From the NCBI RefSeq assembly GCF_001592305.1, contig NZ_BCWR01000004.1, forward strand, positions 518,572 through 582,571: a stretch of DNA of 64,000 nucleotides. Reading direction: 5' to 3'. The translations under genes were made by a program, and so were the position numbers. Every line of letters begins with the position of its first letter. The stretch's first letter is position 1. Positions 36,355 to 46,132 of this stretch are shown piece after piece. The notes under the pieces are model-generated. The model did no database searches. It worked only from the letters and a program-made list of their open reading frames with translations, and had not been told where the DNA came from. Origin of the DNA: Hydrogenophaga taeniospiralis CCUG 15921 (GTDB lineage Bacteria > Pseudomonadota > Gammaproteobacteria > Burkholderiales > Burkholderiaceae_C).

Positions 36355-36918
36355 TCACTTGGCAACTGGCGGTGGGTCCATGGGATCGGCGTTCTCGCCA
36401 TCCTTCTGTCTTTCCGGGGGGACGGCCTCCGGCACGGAAGGATCAACGAACAACCATTCTGCATAGTTGGACTTGTCCGCGAGTGCCATCAGATCGGGAT
36501 CGAATCCGTCTTTCTTGAGCACCGCGTCGGTGGACAAAGAGTGAACACCCACCACCCGGCCACCCTTCAGAACCAACCCCCATTCGGCTTTCCTCGTCAT
36601 GGGATCGACAAAGATCTTGCGCAGGTGCCTGAGCTTGCCCGGCGATCTCGGGTCCAGCAACAGATCCTCCAGGGAAGCAGGGTATTCGCGCCGCCCACCG
36701 TCGGATCGAAACTCACGGTAGCGGCGGATCGCTTCCTGGAACTGTCGCCCGATGGCCATCAGCTCCTTTTCTCGCTCCCGCTTGGCAACCGTGCTGTAGA
36801 CGTCGCTGGCCACGGACAGACCCAACCCCATCAAACCGACCAGCAGCAAGAGCCACAGATAGCTGAACCCGGATTGGGCCCGCCTCCCTCTGGACCCGTG
36901 GGGAACGGAACAAGGCAT
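36355..36918 (-). CDS. Pilin-like (minor pseudopilin) protein lacking Glu5
   Basis: This 187-aa protein has a prepilin-type N-terminus: basic leader (GRRAQSG), then a hydrophobic helix FSYLWLLLLVGLMGLGLSVA and a charged continuation (YSTVAKREREKELMAIGRQF). Cleavage by a prepilin peptidase after Gly is expected. Residue +5 of the mature helix is Trp, not the usual Glu. Pseudopilins without Glu5, such as GspK, cap the tip of the pseudopilus. The rest, with RYREFRSDGGRREYPASLED and a Pro-rich tail, resembles GspG-like minor pilins. ATG 36918 overlaps the preceding stop (ATGA); an ATG at 36924 is an alternative. No prepilin peptidase gene is in the window. Confidence 0.7.
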   Translation of the reverse strand: MPCSVPHGSRGRRAQSGFSYLWLLLLVGLMGLGLSVASDVYSTVAKREREKELMAIGRQFQEAIRRYREFRSDGGRREYPASLEDLLLDPRSPGKLRHLRKIFVDPMTRKAEWGLVLKGGRVVGVHSLSTDAVLKKDGFDPDLMALADKSNYAEWLFVDPSVPEAVPPERQKDGENADPMDPPPVAK

Positions 36919-37382
36919 CACCATTCCGCGAACGCCGAACCGTCTTTGGCGACACCCTGCGCACCGCTGCTGACATCCGAAATGCCTTCGAACTCCGGGT
37001 CATCCACCGGAACGACCACCCAGGTCGTTGCGGAGTCTGTGATCGGATCCGGGGGGACGGCGCGGAGGTAACGCGCTTCGACCAGTTCGGCCAGCGACTC
37101 GGGATACCGCCCTTTGTCGCCGTGGAACCGGTCGATGCTGAGCCGCATGACCTTGAGGTCCTCCTTCAAGGCCACCTCCTTGGCGTGGTCGATGGACCCC
37201 ATGTATCTCGGGGTCACGATTGTCAACAACAGCGCCACGATCGACAAAACGACCAGCAACTCGATCAACGTGAATCCGAGGCCCCTGCGCGCCCATCCAC
37301 CACGCACGGTCCGTCGCCCGGCGCCACGAAGTTTTGGGTCCTGGTGGAACACAACCAGGAATCCGAATCTCGAATGCATCAT
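36918..37382 (-). CDS. Type II secretion pseudopilin (GspG-like)
   Basis: This 154-aa protein has a classical prepilin site RRGLG|FTLIELLVVLSIVALL with Glu5 present. A GspG-like body follows (VTPRYMGSIDHAKEVALKED, then RYPESLAELVEARYLRAVPP). It should be cleaved and N-methylated by the general prepilin peptidase and assembled into a periplasmic pseudopilus. The leader is long (about 34 residues), so the true start could be a later codon. ATG 37382 was chosen; it overlaps the stop of the previous gene by 8 bases upstream only if the longest frame is used, and an ATG at 37379 is equally likely. Confidence 0.75.
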   Translation of the reverse strand: MMHSRFGFLVVFHQDPKLRGAGRRTVRGGWARRGLGFTLIELLVVLSIVALLLTIVTPRYMGSIDHAKEVALKEDLKVMRLSIDRFHGDKGRYPESLAELVEARYLRAVPPDPITDSATTWVVVPVDDPEFEGISDVSSGAQGVAKDGSAFAEW

Positions 37383-37389
37383 TGAACCG

Positions 37390-37881
37390 TCACCACTCCC
37401 GATAGGGAACGCCATTGAGCCCCACCCTCTCGGATTTCGAATAGACATCGAACACGTCGTCACCCTCCTGCGGATCATCGGGCGGTGACTCATAACTTCT
37501 CAAGCCCCAGGTCTGCGCGGGTTCCTCGCTGGTTGTGGCCGCCATCGGGTCCCTTGGCAGGCGCCGCAGGAAATACAGCTTCCTGGCGGTGGGGCTGCGT
37601 TGGTCCGGAACACCCTCGACGAGAAGCTCAAGCGACTTGGGGTACCCGGACTCCCCGAGATGGACCGCGATCCTGCCCTGTTCCGTCGCACGCTTGTAGG
37701 CGTCCAGCGCCTCCCGTATCTCGGTCAACGCGGTCCGGAGTTCACGCTCCTTCTCCCGTTGTGCCGCGATCTGGGCGAAGGGGACGGCCACGGTCACGAG
37801 GATCGCCATGATGGCCAAGGTCACCATGAGCTCCACGAACGTGAAGCCGGCGTCGCCTCGAAGTCTTGGCAGCCGCGCCAT
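37390..37881 (-). CDS. Type II secretion pseudopilin (GspG-like)
   Basis: This 163-aa protein has a short leader [12 protein letters not shown] and the mature helix [20 protein letters not shown], with Glu5 present. The next segment, [20 protein letters not shown], is a typical amphipathic pseudopilin helix. The C-terminal part has [20 protein letters not shown] and ends [10 protein letters not shown], like small GspG-type pilins. The ATG overlaps the secretin stop (TAATG at 37879-37883), so translation is coupled. Together with the next two genes it gives three small pilin-like proteins behind the secretin, in addition to the GspG-like gene at the front of the module. Confidence 0.78.
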   Translation of the reverse strand: MARLPRLRGDAGFTFVELMVTLAIMAILVTVAVPFAQIAAQREKERELRTALTEIREALDAYKRATEQGRIAVHLGESGYPKSLELLVEGVPDQRSPTARKLYFLRRLPRDPMAATTSEEPAQTWGLRSYESPPDDPQEGDDVFDVYSKSERVGLNGVPYREW

Positions 37882-40427
37882 TACGGTGTCACACGCACAG
37901 CCTGCGGCGGCGGCAAAACCATCGACACACCGGCCGGTTCCGGCGATGCCGACAGCACCTGCACCTTGGGTTCGGACGACGCCTTGATGGCCTTGAAGGT
38001 CACCACGACCACGCTGCCGTTGCCATTGATCCCGGGATCGCCCCCATTGGCACCCTGACGAACCAGGGACAGGAACAGCTTTCCTTGCGCCGGGTCGACC
38101 CGCTGATTGAACGTCGTGCGCGCGCCCCCCTGCCTGAAATAGTCCCCCTCCTTGACATGGGCCACCTGCAGGAGCAGGGGATCGAAGGCCAACAGGAGAG
38201 GCATGCCCTGCAAGGGTGTCTGGCTGCTCAACTGGAGCACCATGCTGAACTGCTCTCCCACCCGTATCTGAGCAGGAGCCTGCCAGGAGAGCTTGGGCCC
38301 ATCACCCGCCACCGCGGGGCCATTCGATGCGGGTGGCTTTGTCAACGAGTTCCCCTTCGGTGCAACCGAAGCAGGAGTCGCCGAGGGCGCCGCTGACGCC
38401 GGTTGTGTGCCGCCCTGAACCTCGGGCCGCTCCGTCGCCGCTGTGCTGTCGCCTGCAACTGGTGCCGGCTCACGTGGAGCAATCGGCGACGGCGCCGTTG
38501 GTACGGCCTTTGGTGCGGTCGTAGGTGCTGCCTTGGGTGATGGCAAAGCGGGGTTCGCAGCCAGTGCCGGCGTGTCGGTGCCCCCGGCATCCACTGGTTC
38601 TGCAGCCCCCAACCGGAAATCGGCGGCGCCCACGTTGGATTCCGTTCCGCTCTCGAACTGTGCATCCAGAAGATCAGGGCGCTGAATGGAGCGGACGACG
38701 CGCGGGGTGATCGACAGAAGAATTTCGCTGCGCTGTGTATCGTCCTTCTGGCTTCCAAAGAGGCGGCCCGCCACGGGCAGCTCACCCAGGGCCGGAACCT
38801 TGTTGGCCGTGCTGCGATCCTCATCGCTGATCAGACCCGCCAGCACCTGGGTTTCCCCGTCCTTGAGCCGGAGGACCGTGTTGGCACCCCGCGTGCCGAT
38901 CTGGTAGGACAGCGATCCGGCCGCACTGGTGATCTCCCGAACCAGGTTGGAGACTTCCAGATTGACCTTGATCGCCACCTCGTTGTCCAGATAGATGTTG
39001 GGTTCGACCTCCAGCTTCAGGCCCACGTCCACATAGCTCACGGACTCCGAAGCAAACCCGGTCGTGGTGGAGGTGGTGGTGATGACCGGCACGCGGTCGC
39101 CGATCTGTATCTTGGCCTTTTCCTTGTTCCGGACACGGATGCGCGGGTTGGCCAGGATCCGACCATCCTGGTCTTCTTTTCTGGCATTGACCAGTCCTTT
39201 GCCGACACCCACCTCGATGGTCGAAGGTCGAATGCGTGCGAGGTCCGTCAATCGCAGCGGCAGGTCGTCCACCAGAACCGGCGACAGCGACAACTGGCTC
39301 GGCCACTGGATCCCAAGCTCCAGCAGCCGCGAGCGCTTGACCTCCAGGATTTCCACATCCAGAACCACTTCCGGATCGCTCATGTCCTGCAGGGCCACGA
39401 TGCGCTCGGCCATGCGAATGGCCTCCGGCGTGTCGCGCATGATGATGACCCCCAGCCGCTCATCGACCACCAGGTCCTTGGTCTTCACCAGCGTCTTGAT
39501 CGAGGTGGACACCGCCTTGACGTCCGCGTTGGTCAGAAAGAACGTGCGCACCGACAGCGCCTGGTAGTCCTTGAGCTTTTGCGGCGTGTTGGGGTACACG
39601 AGAACCGAGTTCTCGTTCAGCACCTTCATCTCGAGCTGGTTGGTCAGCAGCATCATGCGAATCGCGTCTTCTATGGACGTGTTCTTGACCATGATCGTGG
39701 CCTTGAGATCGGGGCGGATGTCGCGGTCGTAGTAGAAGTTCAGACCCGACACCTTGGCCACCACATCGAACACGGCTCGCAAAGGGGCCTCTCGAAATTC
39801 CAGAGAGATCGGCTTTCGAAATGAAGCGGCCAGCACCGCGTCGGGTCGCTTGAGTTTGGCGCGCTGCTCATCGATGCGCGCCTTCAACGCCAGCGCATCG
39901 CGCTGCGCAGGGTTTTCGGCCAGCACCACCCGCACTTTCTCAAGCGCCCCGGCCAACGAACCGGGCGCCCCCTGTTTGAACAGCGCGTCTGCCTCCTGGA
40001 CCATTTGCCTGTGTTGCCGTTCCTTCACCAGGCCATCAAGCCCCTGGCGGATCCGATCATTGCGGGGATCAAGGTTCTGGGCCCGGCGCAGCAGCTTCTC
40101 CGCCTCGCTGATCTGCCCACTTCGGGCCGCCGAGTCCGCGGAATCCAACAGGCGGTTCATCACGGATGTGCGGCTGTTGGCCAGGTGAATGCGGTACTCC
40201 GCATTCTTGGGCTCCAGCTGAACCGCCTCTTCCAGCTTGCGCAGCCCCTCCTCGGCTTTTCCTTCCGCCACCAAGGCCTTACCCTCTTTGAAGGAAGCCA
40301 TGCCCGCGCAGGCCGTGAGCAGCAGTGCGATGGCACTCAGCGACAACACGAGGCCCCAACCGCGTTTGAGTTCGATGTGATTTGTTGGATTCGGAGACGC
40401 GATCATGTGAAGTGTTCTGGGTTTCAT
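37881..40427 (-). CDS. Secretin (GspD/PilQ-type) lipoprotein with TPR N-terminus and C-terminal cohesin-like domain
   Basis: This 848-aa protein is the outer-membrane channel of a type II secretion/pilus-like machine. Order: lipobox LLLTAC (about residue 40); TPR-like helices (45-160); a secretin N-domain (about 200-320, [20 protein letters not shown]); and the secretin core (about 330-590, [50 protein letters not shown]). A Pro/Ala-rich linker (about 610-712) leads to a cohesin-like module (about 713-845, [38 protein letters not shown]). Cohesins bind dockerins; a module hung on a secretin might bind cargo or other surface proteins. The start overlaps the preceding gene (ATGA). Confidence 0.85.
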   Translation of the reverse strand: MKPRTLHMIASPNPTNHIELKRGWGLVLSLSAIALLLTACAGMASFKEGKALVAEGKAEEGLRKLEEAVQLEPKNAEYRIHLANSRTSVMNRLLDSADSAARSGQISEAEKLLRRAQNLDPRNDRIRQGLDGLVKERQHRQMVQEADALFKQGAPGSLAGALEKVRVVLAENPAQRDALALKARIDEQRAKLKRPDAVLAASFRKPISLEFREAPLRAVFDVVAKVSGLNFYYDRDIRPDLKATIMVKNTSIEDAIRMMLLTNQLEMKVLNENSVLVYPNTPQKLKDYQALSVRTFFLTNADVKAVSTSIKTLVKTKDLVVDERLGVIIMRDTPEAIRMAERIVALQDMSDPEVVLDVEILEVKRSRLLELGIQWPSQLSLSPVLVDDLPLRLTDLARIRPSTIEVGVGKGLVNARKEDQDGRILANPRIRVRNKEKAKIQIGDRVPVITTTSTTTGFASESVSYVDVGLKLEVEPNIYLDNEVAIKVNLEVSNLVREITSAAGSLSYQIGTRGANTVLRLKDGETQVLAGLISDEDRSTANKVPALGELPVAGRLFGSQKDDTQRSEILLSITPRVVRSIQRPDLLDAQFESGTESNVGAADFRLGAAEPVDAGGTDTPALAANPALPSPKAAPTTAPKAVPTAPSPIAPREPAPVAGDSTAATERPEVQGGTQPASAAPSATPASVAPKGNSLTKPPASNGPAVAGDGPKLSWQAPAQIRVGEQFSMVLQLSSQTPLQGMPLLLAFDPLLLQVAHVKEGDYFRQGGARTTFNQRVDPAQGKLFLSLVRQGANGGDPGINGNGSVVVVTFKAIKASSEPKVQVLSASPEPAGVSMVLPPPQAVRVTP

Positions 40428-41035
40428 GACGGGTTGCCCAACTCAAGGCTTTGCAACTGGTCCAGGGGCAGGTAGCGCAGCATCAGTTTGCTGCCTTCGA
40501 TCGCTTCGACCCGATACTGCTCCAGCAAGGTATCGCCGACTTGGACCACGAAGCTCCGCTCTGCGTAGCGAAGGAAATACTTGGGTTGTCCGCCCTCGTT
40601 CATGCTGCCGATCACCGTGAACGGCAGCGGTGGCGCGGTGGGCGCAGGGGGATCGGCGACCGCATCCTGCGGCCCGGCGGCCTCCGGCGCTGAAGGAGGC
40701 GCCTTTCGTGCCCAGGCGGGCGATGCAAACAGATCGCTCAGCGGGTCCGAGTCCTCTGCGTCAAAACGGGCGCGAATGACCAGGACCTCGGCCTCGTTTT
40801 TGTCAGCGGCAGAGCCAGCGCTTTCCCGGCCAGATGGTTCCCTGCCAGGTTGCTTCTCTGCGGCGCGCCCCATGTTGCCCGGTGCGACCGCTGGTTGAGC
40901 CTGCGGACGAGAAACCTGGTCTCGTGCTCGCGGACTCAAGGCGACATCTGCCGGGTCTTCCGCAGGCGGCGCCAGCCAAGCTGCGATCAAGGTGGCCATC
41001 AACACGAGCAACAGGACCCATCGGGTACGGTTCAT
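40424..41035 (-). CDS. PilP/GspC-like inner-membrane-anchored protein
   Basis: This 203-aa bitopic protein has one N-terminal helix (WVLLLVLMATLIAAWLAPPA), a long low-complexity Pro/Ala linker, and a C-terminal beta domain (FTVIGSMNEGGQPKYFLRYA; VVQVGDTLLEQYRVEAIEGS). A periplasmic domain of this kind, next to the secretin gene, is what PilP and GspC use to link the inner-membrane platform to the secretin. Sequence identity to either is not obvious; the call is from topology and location. It overlaps both neighbours by ATGA. Confidence 0.6.
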   Translation of the reverse strand: MNRTRWVLLLVLMATLIAAWLAPPAEDPADVALSPRARDQVSRPQAQPAVAPGNMGRAAEKQPGREPSGRESAGSAADKNEAEVLVIRARFDAEDSDPLSDLFASPAWARKAPPSAPEAAGPQDAVADPPAPTAPPLPFTVIGSMNEGGQPKYFLRYAERSFVVQVGDTLLEQYRVEAIEGSKLMLRYLPLDQLQSLELGNPS

Positions 41036-41715
41036 CGCCCCACTCCTTCTTCGGACATGGACCCACGACCCGAAGCACTGTGGGCGGGCGTCCGGGTGAA
41101 CAGCACCCAGCTCAGTTGCGCCTCGATGTCGCCCGTCTGCACCCCCTCCCGCTTGAAGCGGATCCCATCCAGCGCCAGTTGGGGTTGCGCCAGCAAAGCG
41201 GCCTTGATGAACCGGTGGATCGCCTCTGCGGGGCCCTTGACGGGCAGGTTCATCCGGAACCGCAGAAACTCACCCTGGGGGTCGGCCTGGGACTCGTAGT
41301 CCCCCCGTTCGATCAACAACCCTTGATCCTCGGCGTTCCGGAGCAGATCCTGAACCGCCTGCGCAATCGCGTCGTGCGCCAACAGGTGTTTCTCAAAAGC
41401 CAGCAGGTGCGCCCGCGCTTCTCGTCTGGGGTCCGGCAAAGACGGCGTCGAAGCGGCACCGGTCGTCGGCCGGGATGCCGTGGACGCCTCCGCGTTGGCC
41501 AACTGCCGCTGCAAGCGCTTGAGCGCGTCTTGCTGCAGCGCCAGAAACCCCAGCAGCGCCAACGATGCCAGCAGCAACGACAGATTGAGCCAGCCCCACA
41601 CACCGTGCCGGAGGTTGAACCGCATGGCAAGCTGGCCAAGCTTCCACAGCGCAACCCGCCCGAACCGGGACGCGGGATGGCGATTCCGGGAACTGCCGAC
41701 GATCAGTTGTTCCAC
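41032..41715 (-). CDS. PilO/GspM-like inner-membrane protein
   Basis: This roughly 227-aa protein has a single membrane segment (WLNLSLLLASLALLGFLALQ), a coiled-coil-like stretch (DALKRLQRQLANAEASTA) and a ferredoxin-like periplasmic domain (FLRFRMNLPVKGPAEAIHRF). This is the layout of PilO and GspM. GTG 41713-41715 was chosen because it overlaps the preceding gene's end by 13 bases; the first ATG is at 41625 and would remove about 30 residues before the helix. It lies between PilN/GspL-like and PilP/GspC-like genes, the usual order N-O-P/L-M-C. Confidence 0.6.
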   Translation of the reverse strand: MEQLIVGSSRNRHPASRFGRVALWKLGQLAMRFNLRHGVWGWLNLSLLLASLALLGFLALQQDALKRLQRQLANAEASTASRPTTGAASTPSLPDPRREARAHLLAFEKHLLAHDAIAQAVQDLLRNAEDQGLLIERGDYESQADPQGEFLRFRMNLPVKGPAEAIHRFIKAALLAQPQLALDGIRFKREGVQTGDIEAQLSWVLFTRTPAHSASGRGSMSEEGVGR

Positions 41716-43154
41716 GTCGCCTCCAAGGTGAACCGAACCTGCTTCTCGGTCGCGCCGTCGACCCACTCATGCTTTCGCAGATAGGCACCCGTGAAAGGCC
41801 TTCGCCCCGACACGAAGGCCACGTAGCGCATCATGTCGGCGCTGCTGGGCGCCTGCGCCACGATGCGCACGCTGGACGATTGCCTCGACGGCCCTCCCCG
41901 ACCCACGCTGTCAACGCTCAAGACCGCCACCCTCAGGTCCTGGGGAGGTTCGAGAGAATGCAGCAAGGCGTGCACCGGCAAGTTGAGTTGTCGAATCGCC
42001 TGATTGACCGCTGGAATGCGCGCCAGCTCCTGTTTGGTCAGCGGATTCGCCGGCACAGAAAGGGCTGCGGGCTGGCTGTGCTGGGCCACCGAGGCCTCGA
42101 TCGACGCCGTCAAACGGGCCCGGCTCCCTGCCATCGAACCCAGCAGCAGCAAGCCCAGGCACAAGCCCACCGCCAACGGGACCAGCACGGCTTTTCTGGG
42201 GCGACGGTCCGAGACCGCATCCAGCGCGTGGGGAGGCGCAGCGTCGACCAATCCAACCAGCACATCGCCCAGCGAAGGATCAAGCTCACCCGTCGATGCC
42301 ATCCGGGTCTTCATGGACACAAACGGGGCCGGCCATTCCGTGCGGCGGGGATCGCCCAATCTGCCATCGAGCAAAGGCAGGTCGGTGGTGGACGCCCACT
42401 GCGGAAACCGCAAAGCCAGCCGGCGCCATCCGTGCGCCAGTTGTTGGACCACGTCTGAATCAGAGGATGGCGCGCCCGTTGGGTCGATGCGAGCGCCGCC
42501 ATCCAGCGGCACCGCGTGCCATTCGGCCAGGTGCGCGCCGCGCACCCGGGAACCCGGGGCACCCATGATCACCAGGGCTTCGTCGTGGAGCACCGCCAGC
42601 ATGGGGACAGACGCGTTGCGGCCAAATACAGACCAACAGGCCAGGGACGCCACCCTGACCGAACGCAGTCGCAGCGACCAGGCCCGCGCGTGGTCTTCCA
42701 GCCAGGCCAGCACCTCGCCCGGGTAGGCCACCGCCAGACGGGGCAGGCCCATGGGCGCATCGTCCAGGCGCACCCGGTCGGCGCCATGGACCTCATAGCC
42801 TTGCGCCATCAGGTGCGATCTCGCCAGTGCCATGGCGGAGGCCTCCCGCAGGAACCCGTCACTCCATGGCACCAGGTCCATGGCCACCCAGGGGTCGGCC
42901 AGCCACACATGCAGGGGGGTGTTCGGCGCGGCGTCGGCGAACGGCGTCGCTGGCAAACCCGCCAAGGCGGCCATCAGTGACGGGCGCGACACCTGAGGGT
43001 CACCGGGCACATCCACACACCCCCACGACTCCCATCGCGCCGCCTTGCCGGTGCCCACAACCGCCCCCCACCGCACCTGGCGCGCGCCCAGAACCAGCCA
43101 CAGCGCCCGCACCACAACCTGGCTTTCGCGCGTGGACGCTTCAGCCGGCGACAC
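41703..43154 (-). CDS. PilN/GspL-like protein
   Basis: This is a roughly 483-aa protein with a cytoplasmic N-terminal part (about 1-340), one transmembrane helix (AVLVPLAVGLCLGLLLLGSM) and a periplasmic ferredoxin-like region (LRVAVLSVDSVGRGG ... FTLEATWN). GspL has an actin-like cytoplasmic domain plus such a periplasmic domain; PilN has only the latter, so this looks more like a PilM-PilN fusion or a GspL. It would connect the ATPase to the platform. GTG 43152-43154 was chosen; it overlaps the gspE end by 14 bases. No ATG lies near the expected start. Confidence 0.6.
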   Translation of the reverse strand: MSPAEASTRESQVVVRALWLVLGARQVRWGAVVGTGKAARWESWGCVDVPGDPQVSRPSLMAALAGLPATPFADAAPNTPLHVWLADPWVAMDLVPWSDGFLREASAMALARSHLMAQGYEVHGADRVRLDDAPMGLPRLAVAYPGEVLAWLEDHARAWSLRLRSVRVASLACWSVFGRNASVPMLAVLHDEALVIMGAPGSRVRGAHLAEWHAVPLDGGARIDPTGAPSSDSDVVQQLAHGWRRLALRFPQWASTTDLPLLDGRLGDPRRTEWPAPFVSMKTRMASTGELDPSLGDVLVGLVDAAPPHALDAVSDRRPRKAVLVPLAVGLCLGLLLLGSMAGSRARLTASIEASVAQHSQPAALSVPANPLTKQELARIPAVNQAIRQLNLPVHALLHSLEPPQDLRVAVLSVDSVGRGGPSRQSSSVRIVAQAPSSADMMRYVAFVSGRRPFTGAYLRKHEWVDGATEKQVRFTLEATWNN

Positions 43155-44847
43155 GAAGCACCTCCTCCAGCGTGGTTTCTCCGCGGGCCACCCAGTCCAG
43201 CGCCGTATCGAACAGTGGGCGCAACCCGCCCTGCGCGGCGTGGCTCTTGAGCGTCGAGATCGGGGCCCGCTCGGCAATGAGCTCCCTCAGGGTGTCGTTG
43301 AGCATGAGGACCTCGGCGGCCGCCTTGCGCCCCCGGTAGCCGACACCGCGGCAGTGCCCACAACCCTGGCCAGCCTTGAACGACCAGCCCCTGACCCGAT
43401 CCCGCGTCAACCCGGCCTGCTCCAGCGTCTCGTCGTCGACCGCCACCTCGACAGCACAATGGCTGCAATTCATGCGCAGCAAGCGCTGCGCCACGATGCC
43501 GTTGAGCGCCGCCGCAAAGCTGTAAGGGTCCACGCCCATGTGCAGAAACCGGCCCAGCACGTCGAACACATTGTTCGCGTGCACGGTGGTGAACACCAGG
43601 TGCCCCGTGAGCGCCGCCTGCACCGCGATCTGCGCCGTCTCGTCGTCGCGGATTTCGCCCACCATGATCTTGTCCGGGTCGTGCCGCAGGATGGATCGCA
43701 GACCCCGGGCAAACGTCAAGCCTTTCTTTTCGTTGACCGGAATCTGCAAGACCCGGGGCAGGCGGTACTCCACCGGGTCCTCGATGGTCACGATCTTTTC
43801 GCGCCCGCTGTGGATCTCCGTGATGGCCGCGTAGAGCGTGGTTGTCTTTCCCGAGCCCGTCGGCCCGGTGACCAGCAACATGCCGTGCGGCTTGGCCGCC
43901 AGCCGCCGGATCGCCGTCATGGACGCGCCGTCCAGGCCCAGGTTGTCCAGCCGCAACGACCGCGCCTCTTCGGTCAGCGACTGCCGGTCCAGCAGGCGCA
44001 ACACGGCGTCTTCCCCAAAGATGTTGGGCATCACCGACACCCGGAAGTCGATCTCCCGGCCCGAGACACGCACCTTGAAACGCCCGTCCTGAGGCACCCG
44101 CCGCTCCGCGATGTCCAGCTCCGCCATCACCTTGATCCGCGAGATCACCTGCTCGGCCATCTCCTGGCCAGTCACCTGCGTGATGTGCACCAGCACGCCG
44201 TCGATCCGGTACTGCACGTACAGGCAGCCCGCGTCACATTCCAGGTGGATGTCGCTGGCCTGAAGTTTCAGCGCGTCGTAGAGGGTCGAGTTCACCAACC
44301 GAACCACCGAGCTGCCTTCGTCGTTGATGGACGCCAGCGAAATGTCGGCGGCCACCTCTTCGTCGGATGGGCGGTCCGTTACCGCATCGAACCCATCCAT
44401 CGCCCGCATTTTCAGTTCCAGTTGGGCAAGGTAAGCGTTCAGATCGTCCGGATGCGCCAGCACCGGCTGGCAGCGGCCCAGCGTCGCCTGGGCCCGCCTG
44501 AGCGCCCAGGCTTCGGTGGCTTCGTCGAACGGATCGGCCATCACCAGCATGGCGTGCCCCGAGGAAGACCTGCCCAGCAGGACGCCCCGCTGCTGGCAAT
44601 CGGTGAACGCGATGCCGTCGAACTCGGCGGCGAGGCCTTGCAGATCCGCCATGGACAGCACGGGATACCCAAAACCGCTCGCCAGCGCCGCCATCAACCA
44701 CTGCGGGTTCCATCCCGTGGTCTGCTGCAGGGCCTGCACCATGGAAAGGTCCTGGGTCGCGCTCAGGCTGCGCGCTGCCGACAACACCTCGGCCGAAAGC
44801 TCGACCGCCAACGGATCGGTCACGCCGGCTTGAAACAATCCACTCAT
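43141..44847 (-). CDS. Type II secretion/pilus assembly ATPase (GspE-like)
   Basis: This 568-aa cytoplasmic hexameric ATPase drives pseudopilus assembly. It has an N-terminal domain, then LQASDIHLECDAGCLYVQYR, Walker A GPTGSGKTTTLYAAI, the Asp box IVTIEDPVEYRL, Walker B IMVGEIRDDETAQIA and the His box FTTVHANNVFDVLG. A four-cysteine zinc site is formed by MNCSHCAVE and GCGHCRGVGY. The zinc site and length agree with GspE/PilB. ATG 44845-44847 overlaps the gspF stop (ATGA). All catalytic motifs are intact, so the machine is expected to be powered. Confidence 0.92.
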   Translation of the reverse strand: MSGLFQAGVTDPLAVELSAEVLSAARSLSATQDLSMVQALQQTTGWNPQWLMAALASGFGYPVLSMADLQGLAAEFDGIAFTDCQQRGVLLGRSSSGHAMLVMADPFDEATEAWALRRAQATLGRCQPVLAHPDDLNAYLAQLELKMRAMDGFDAVTDRPSDEEVAADISLASINDEGSSVVRLVNSTLYDALKLQASDIHLECDAGCLYVQYRIDGVLVHITQVTGQEMAEQVISRIKVMAELDIAERRVPQDGRFKVRVSGREIDFRVSVMPNIFGEDAVLRLLDRQSLTEEARSLRLDNLGLDGASMTAIRRLAAKPHGMLLVTGPTGSGKTTTLYAAITEIHSGREKIVTIEDPVEYRLPRVLQIPVNEKKGLTFARGLRSILRHDPDKIMVGEIRDDETAQIAVQAALTGHLVFTTVHANNVFDVLGRFLHMGVDPYSFAAALNGIVAQRLLRMNCSHCAVEVAVDDETLEQAGLTRDRVRGWSFKAGQGCGHCRGVGYRGRKAAAEVLMLNDTLRELIAERAPISTLKSHAAQGGLRPLFDTALDWVARGETTLEEVLRVAG

Positions 44848-46115
44848 TGCAGGCTTCCCGCGAGGTCGAATATGGGGAGATACATCAGGACCACCACGAC
44901 CCCGATCACGACACCGATGACCGTCATCAACACGGGCTCCAGCAGACGGGAGGTCCAGTCGACCCAGCGGGCGAAATCGTCGTCCACGAACTGGGCGGTG
45001 CGCTCCAGCATCTGGGCCATCTGCCCCGACCGCTCGCCCACCCGCACCAGGGACTCCGCCACCGGATGGGCCAACGAGGCCGCCACCAGCGCCACCGAAA
45101 GACTCTGCCCCTGCTCCACCGCCTGCTGGCAATGGACCAGCCGCGCCTGCTGGGCGCTGCTCAAGAGGCCCGTCACCATGCCCATGGCCTTGGACAAGGG
45201 AATGCCCGCCGCCAGCAACAGGCTGACGGCTCGGTAGAAACGCGCCAACCGGAACTCGTCCGACCGGCGGGCAAAGAAGGGCAGCTTCAGGACTTGCGCC
45301 AGCAACCAGCGACGCCCCTGCGGCCGGAACACCAGGCCCCCCAAGCCACCCAGGCCCAGCAGCAAAGCGGCCAGTGCGACGGGCCAGTGGTTGTAGATCG
45401 CCCGGCCAAAAGCCAGCAGGGCCGCCGACATCCACGGCAACTCCCGCCCGGACGATTCGTAGACCACGGCAAACCGTGGCACCACGTAGCCCAGCAGGAA
45501 CAAGGTCACAAACCCGCCCACCGTCAGCAACATGGCCGGGTAGATGGCCGCCGACACCAGCTTCTTGCGGATGGTCTCGAACTGCGCCTGGTACGCGATG
45601 TAGCGTGCCAACGCCTGAGGCAGGTCACCCGTTCGCTCCGACGCACGAACCGTGGCCACGTAGACCTCGGGAAAATGCTGCGGCATCGAGCCCAGCACAT
45701 CCGAGAAATTGCGTCCCTCCCGCAGCGCCTGCAGCACCTGCGTCAGCACCGACCGCGCCGCGGCCTGCCGTTCCTTGGCCTGCAAGGTCTCCAGGGCCTC
45801 GGTCAGGTTGAGCCCGGCATCCAGCAGCGCCAGCAGCTCCTGGCTGAACAGATGCAGCCCGAACCGCTCCCTTCCGGATGGCCTGACCGGGGTGCTGGCG
45901 GCCACCCCGGCATCCATGGCCATCACCCGAAACCCTCGGGCCACCAGCTTGCGGACCGCCTCGCTCTCGGAAACACCGTGCAGCTCCATCCACTGGACGG
46001 ACCCGTCCGGCGCCTGCACCCGGGCGCGCACGAGCGAAGGCGAAGCTCCCAAAGGGCTTCCAACCGAAGCACTCTCTGCCGAGCGCTTCGTGACAGTGGG
46101 CACGGAAGACGACAT
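44844..46115 (-). CDS. Type II secretion inner-membrane platform protein (GspF/PilC-like)
   Basis: This 423-aa polytopic protein has two T2SSF domains (SQELLALLDAGLNLTEALET; FYRAVSLLLAAGIPLSKAMG) and three membrane helices (AIYPAMLLTVGGFVTLFLLG; WPVALAALLLGLGGLGGLVF; VLMTVIGVVIGVVVVLMYLP). It is the platform on which pseudopilins are assembled. Length is standard. It is 17 bases behind the major pseudopilin gene. Confidence 0.9.
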   Translation of the reverse strand: MSSSVPTVTKRSAESASVGSPLGASPSLVRARVQAPDGSVQWMELHGVSESEAVRKLVARGFRVMAMDAGVAASTPVRPSGRERFGLHLFSQELLALLDAGLNLTEALETLQAKERQAAARSVLTQVLQALREGRNFSDVLGSMPQHFPEVYVATVRASERTGDLPQALARYIAYQAQFETIRKKLVSAAIYPAMLLTVGGFVTLFLLGYVVPRFAVVYESSGRELPWMSAALLAFGRAIYNHWPVALAALLLGLGGLGGLVFRPQGRRWLLAQVLKLPFFARRSDEFRLARFYRAVSLLLAAGIPLSKAMGMVTGLLSSAQQARLVHCQQAVEQGQSLSVALVAASLAHPVAESLVRVGERSGQMAQMLERTAQFVDDDFARWVDWTSRLLEPVLMTVIGVVIGVVVVLMYLPIFDLAGSLQ

Positions 46116-46132
46116 GCGTCGTTACAGGACGG

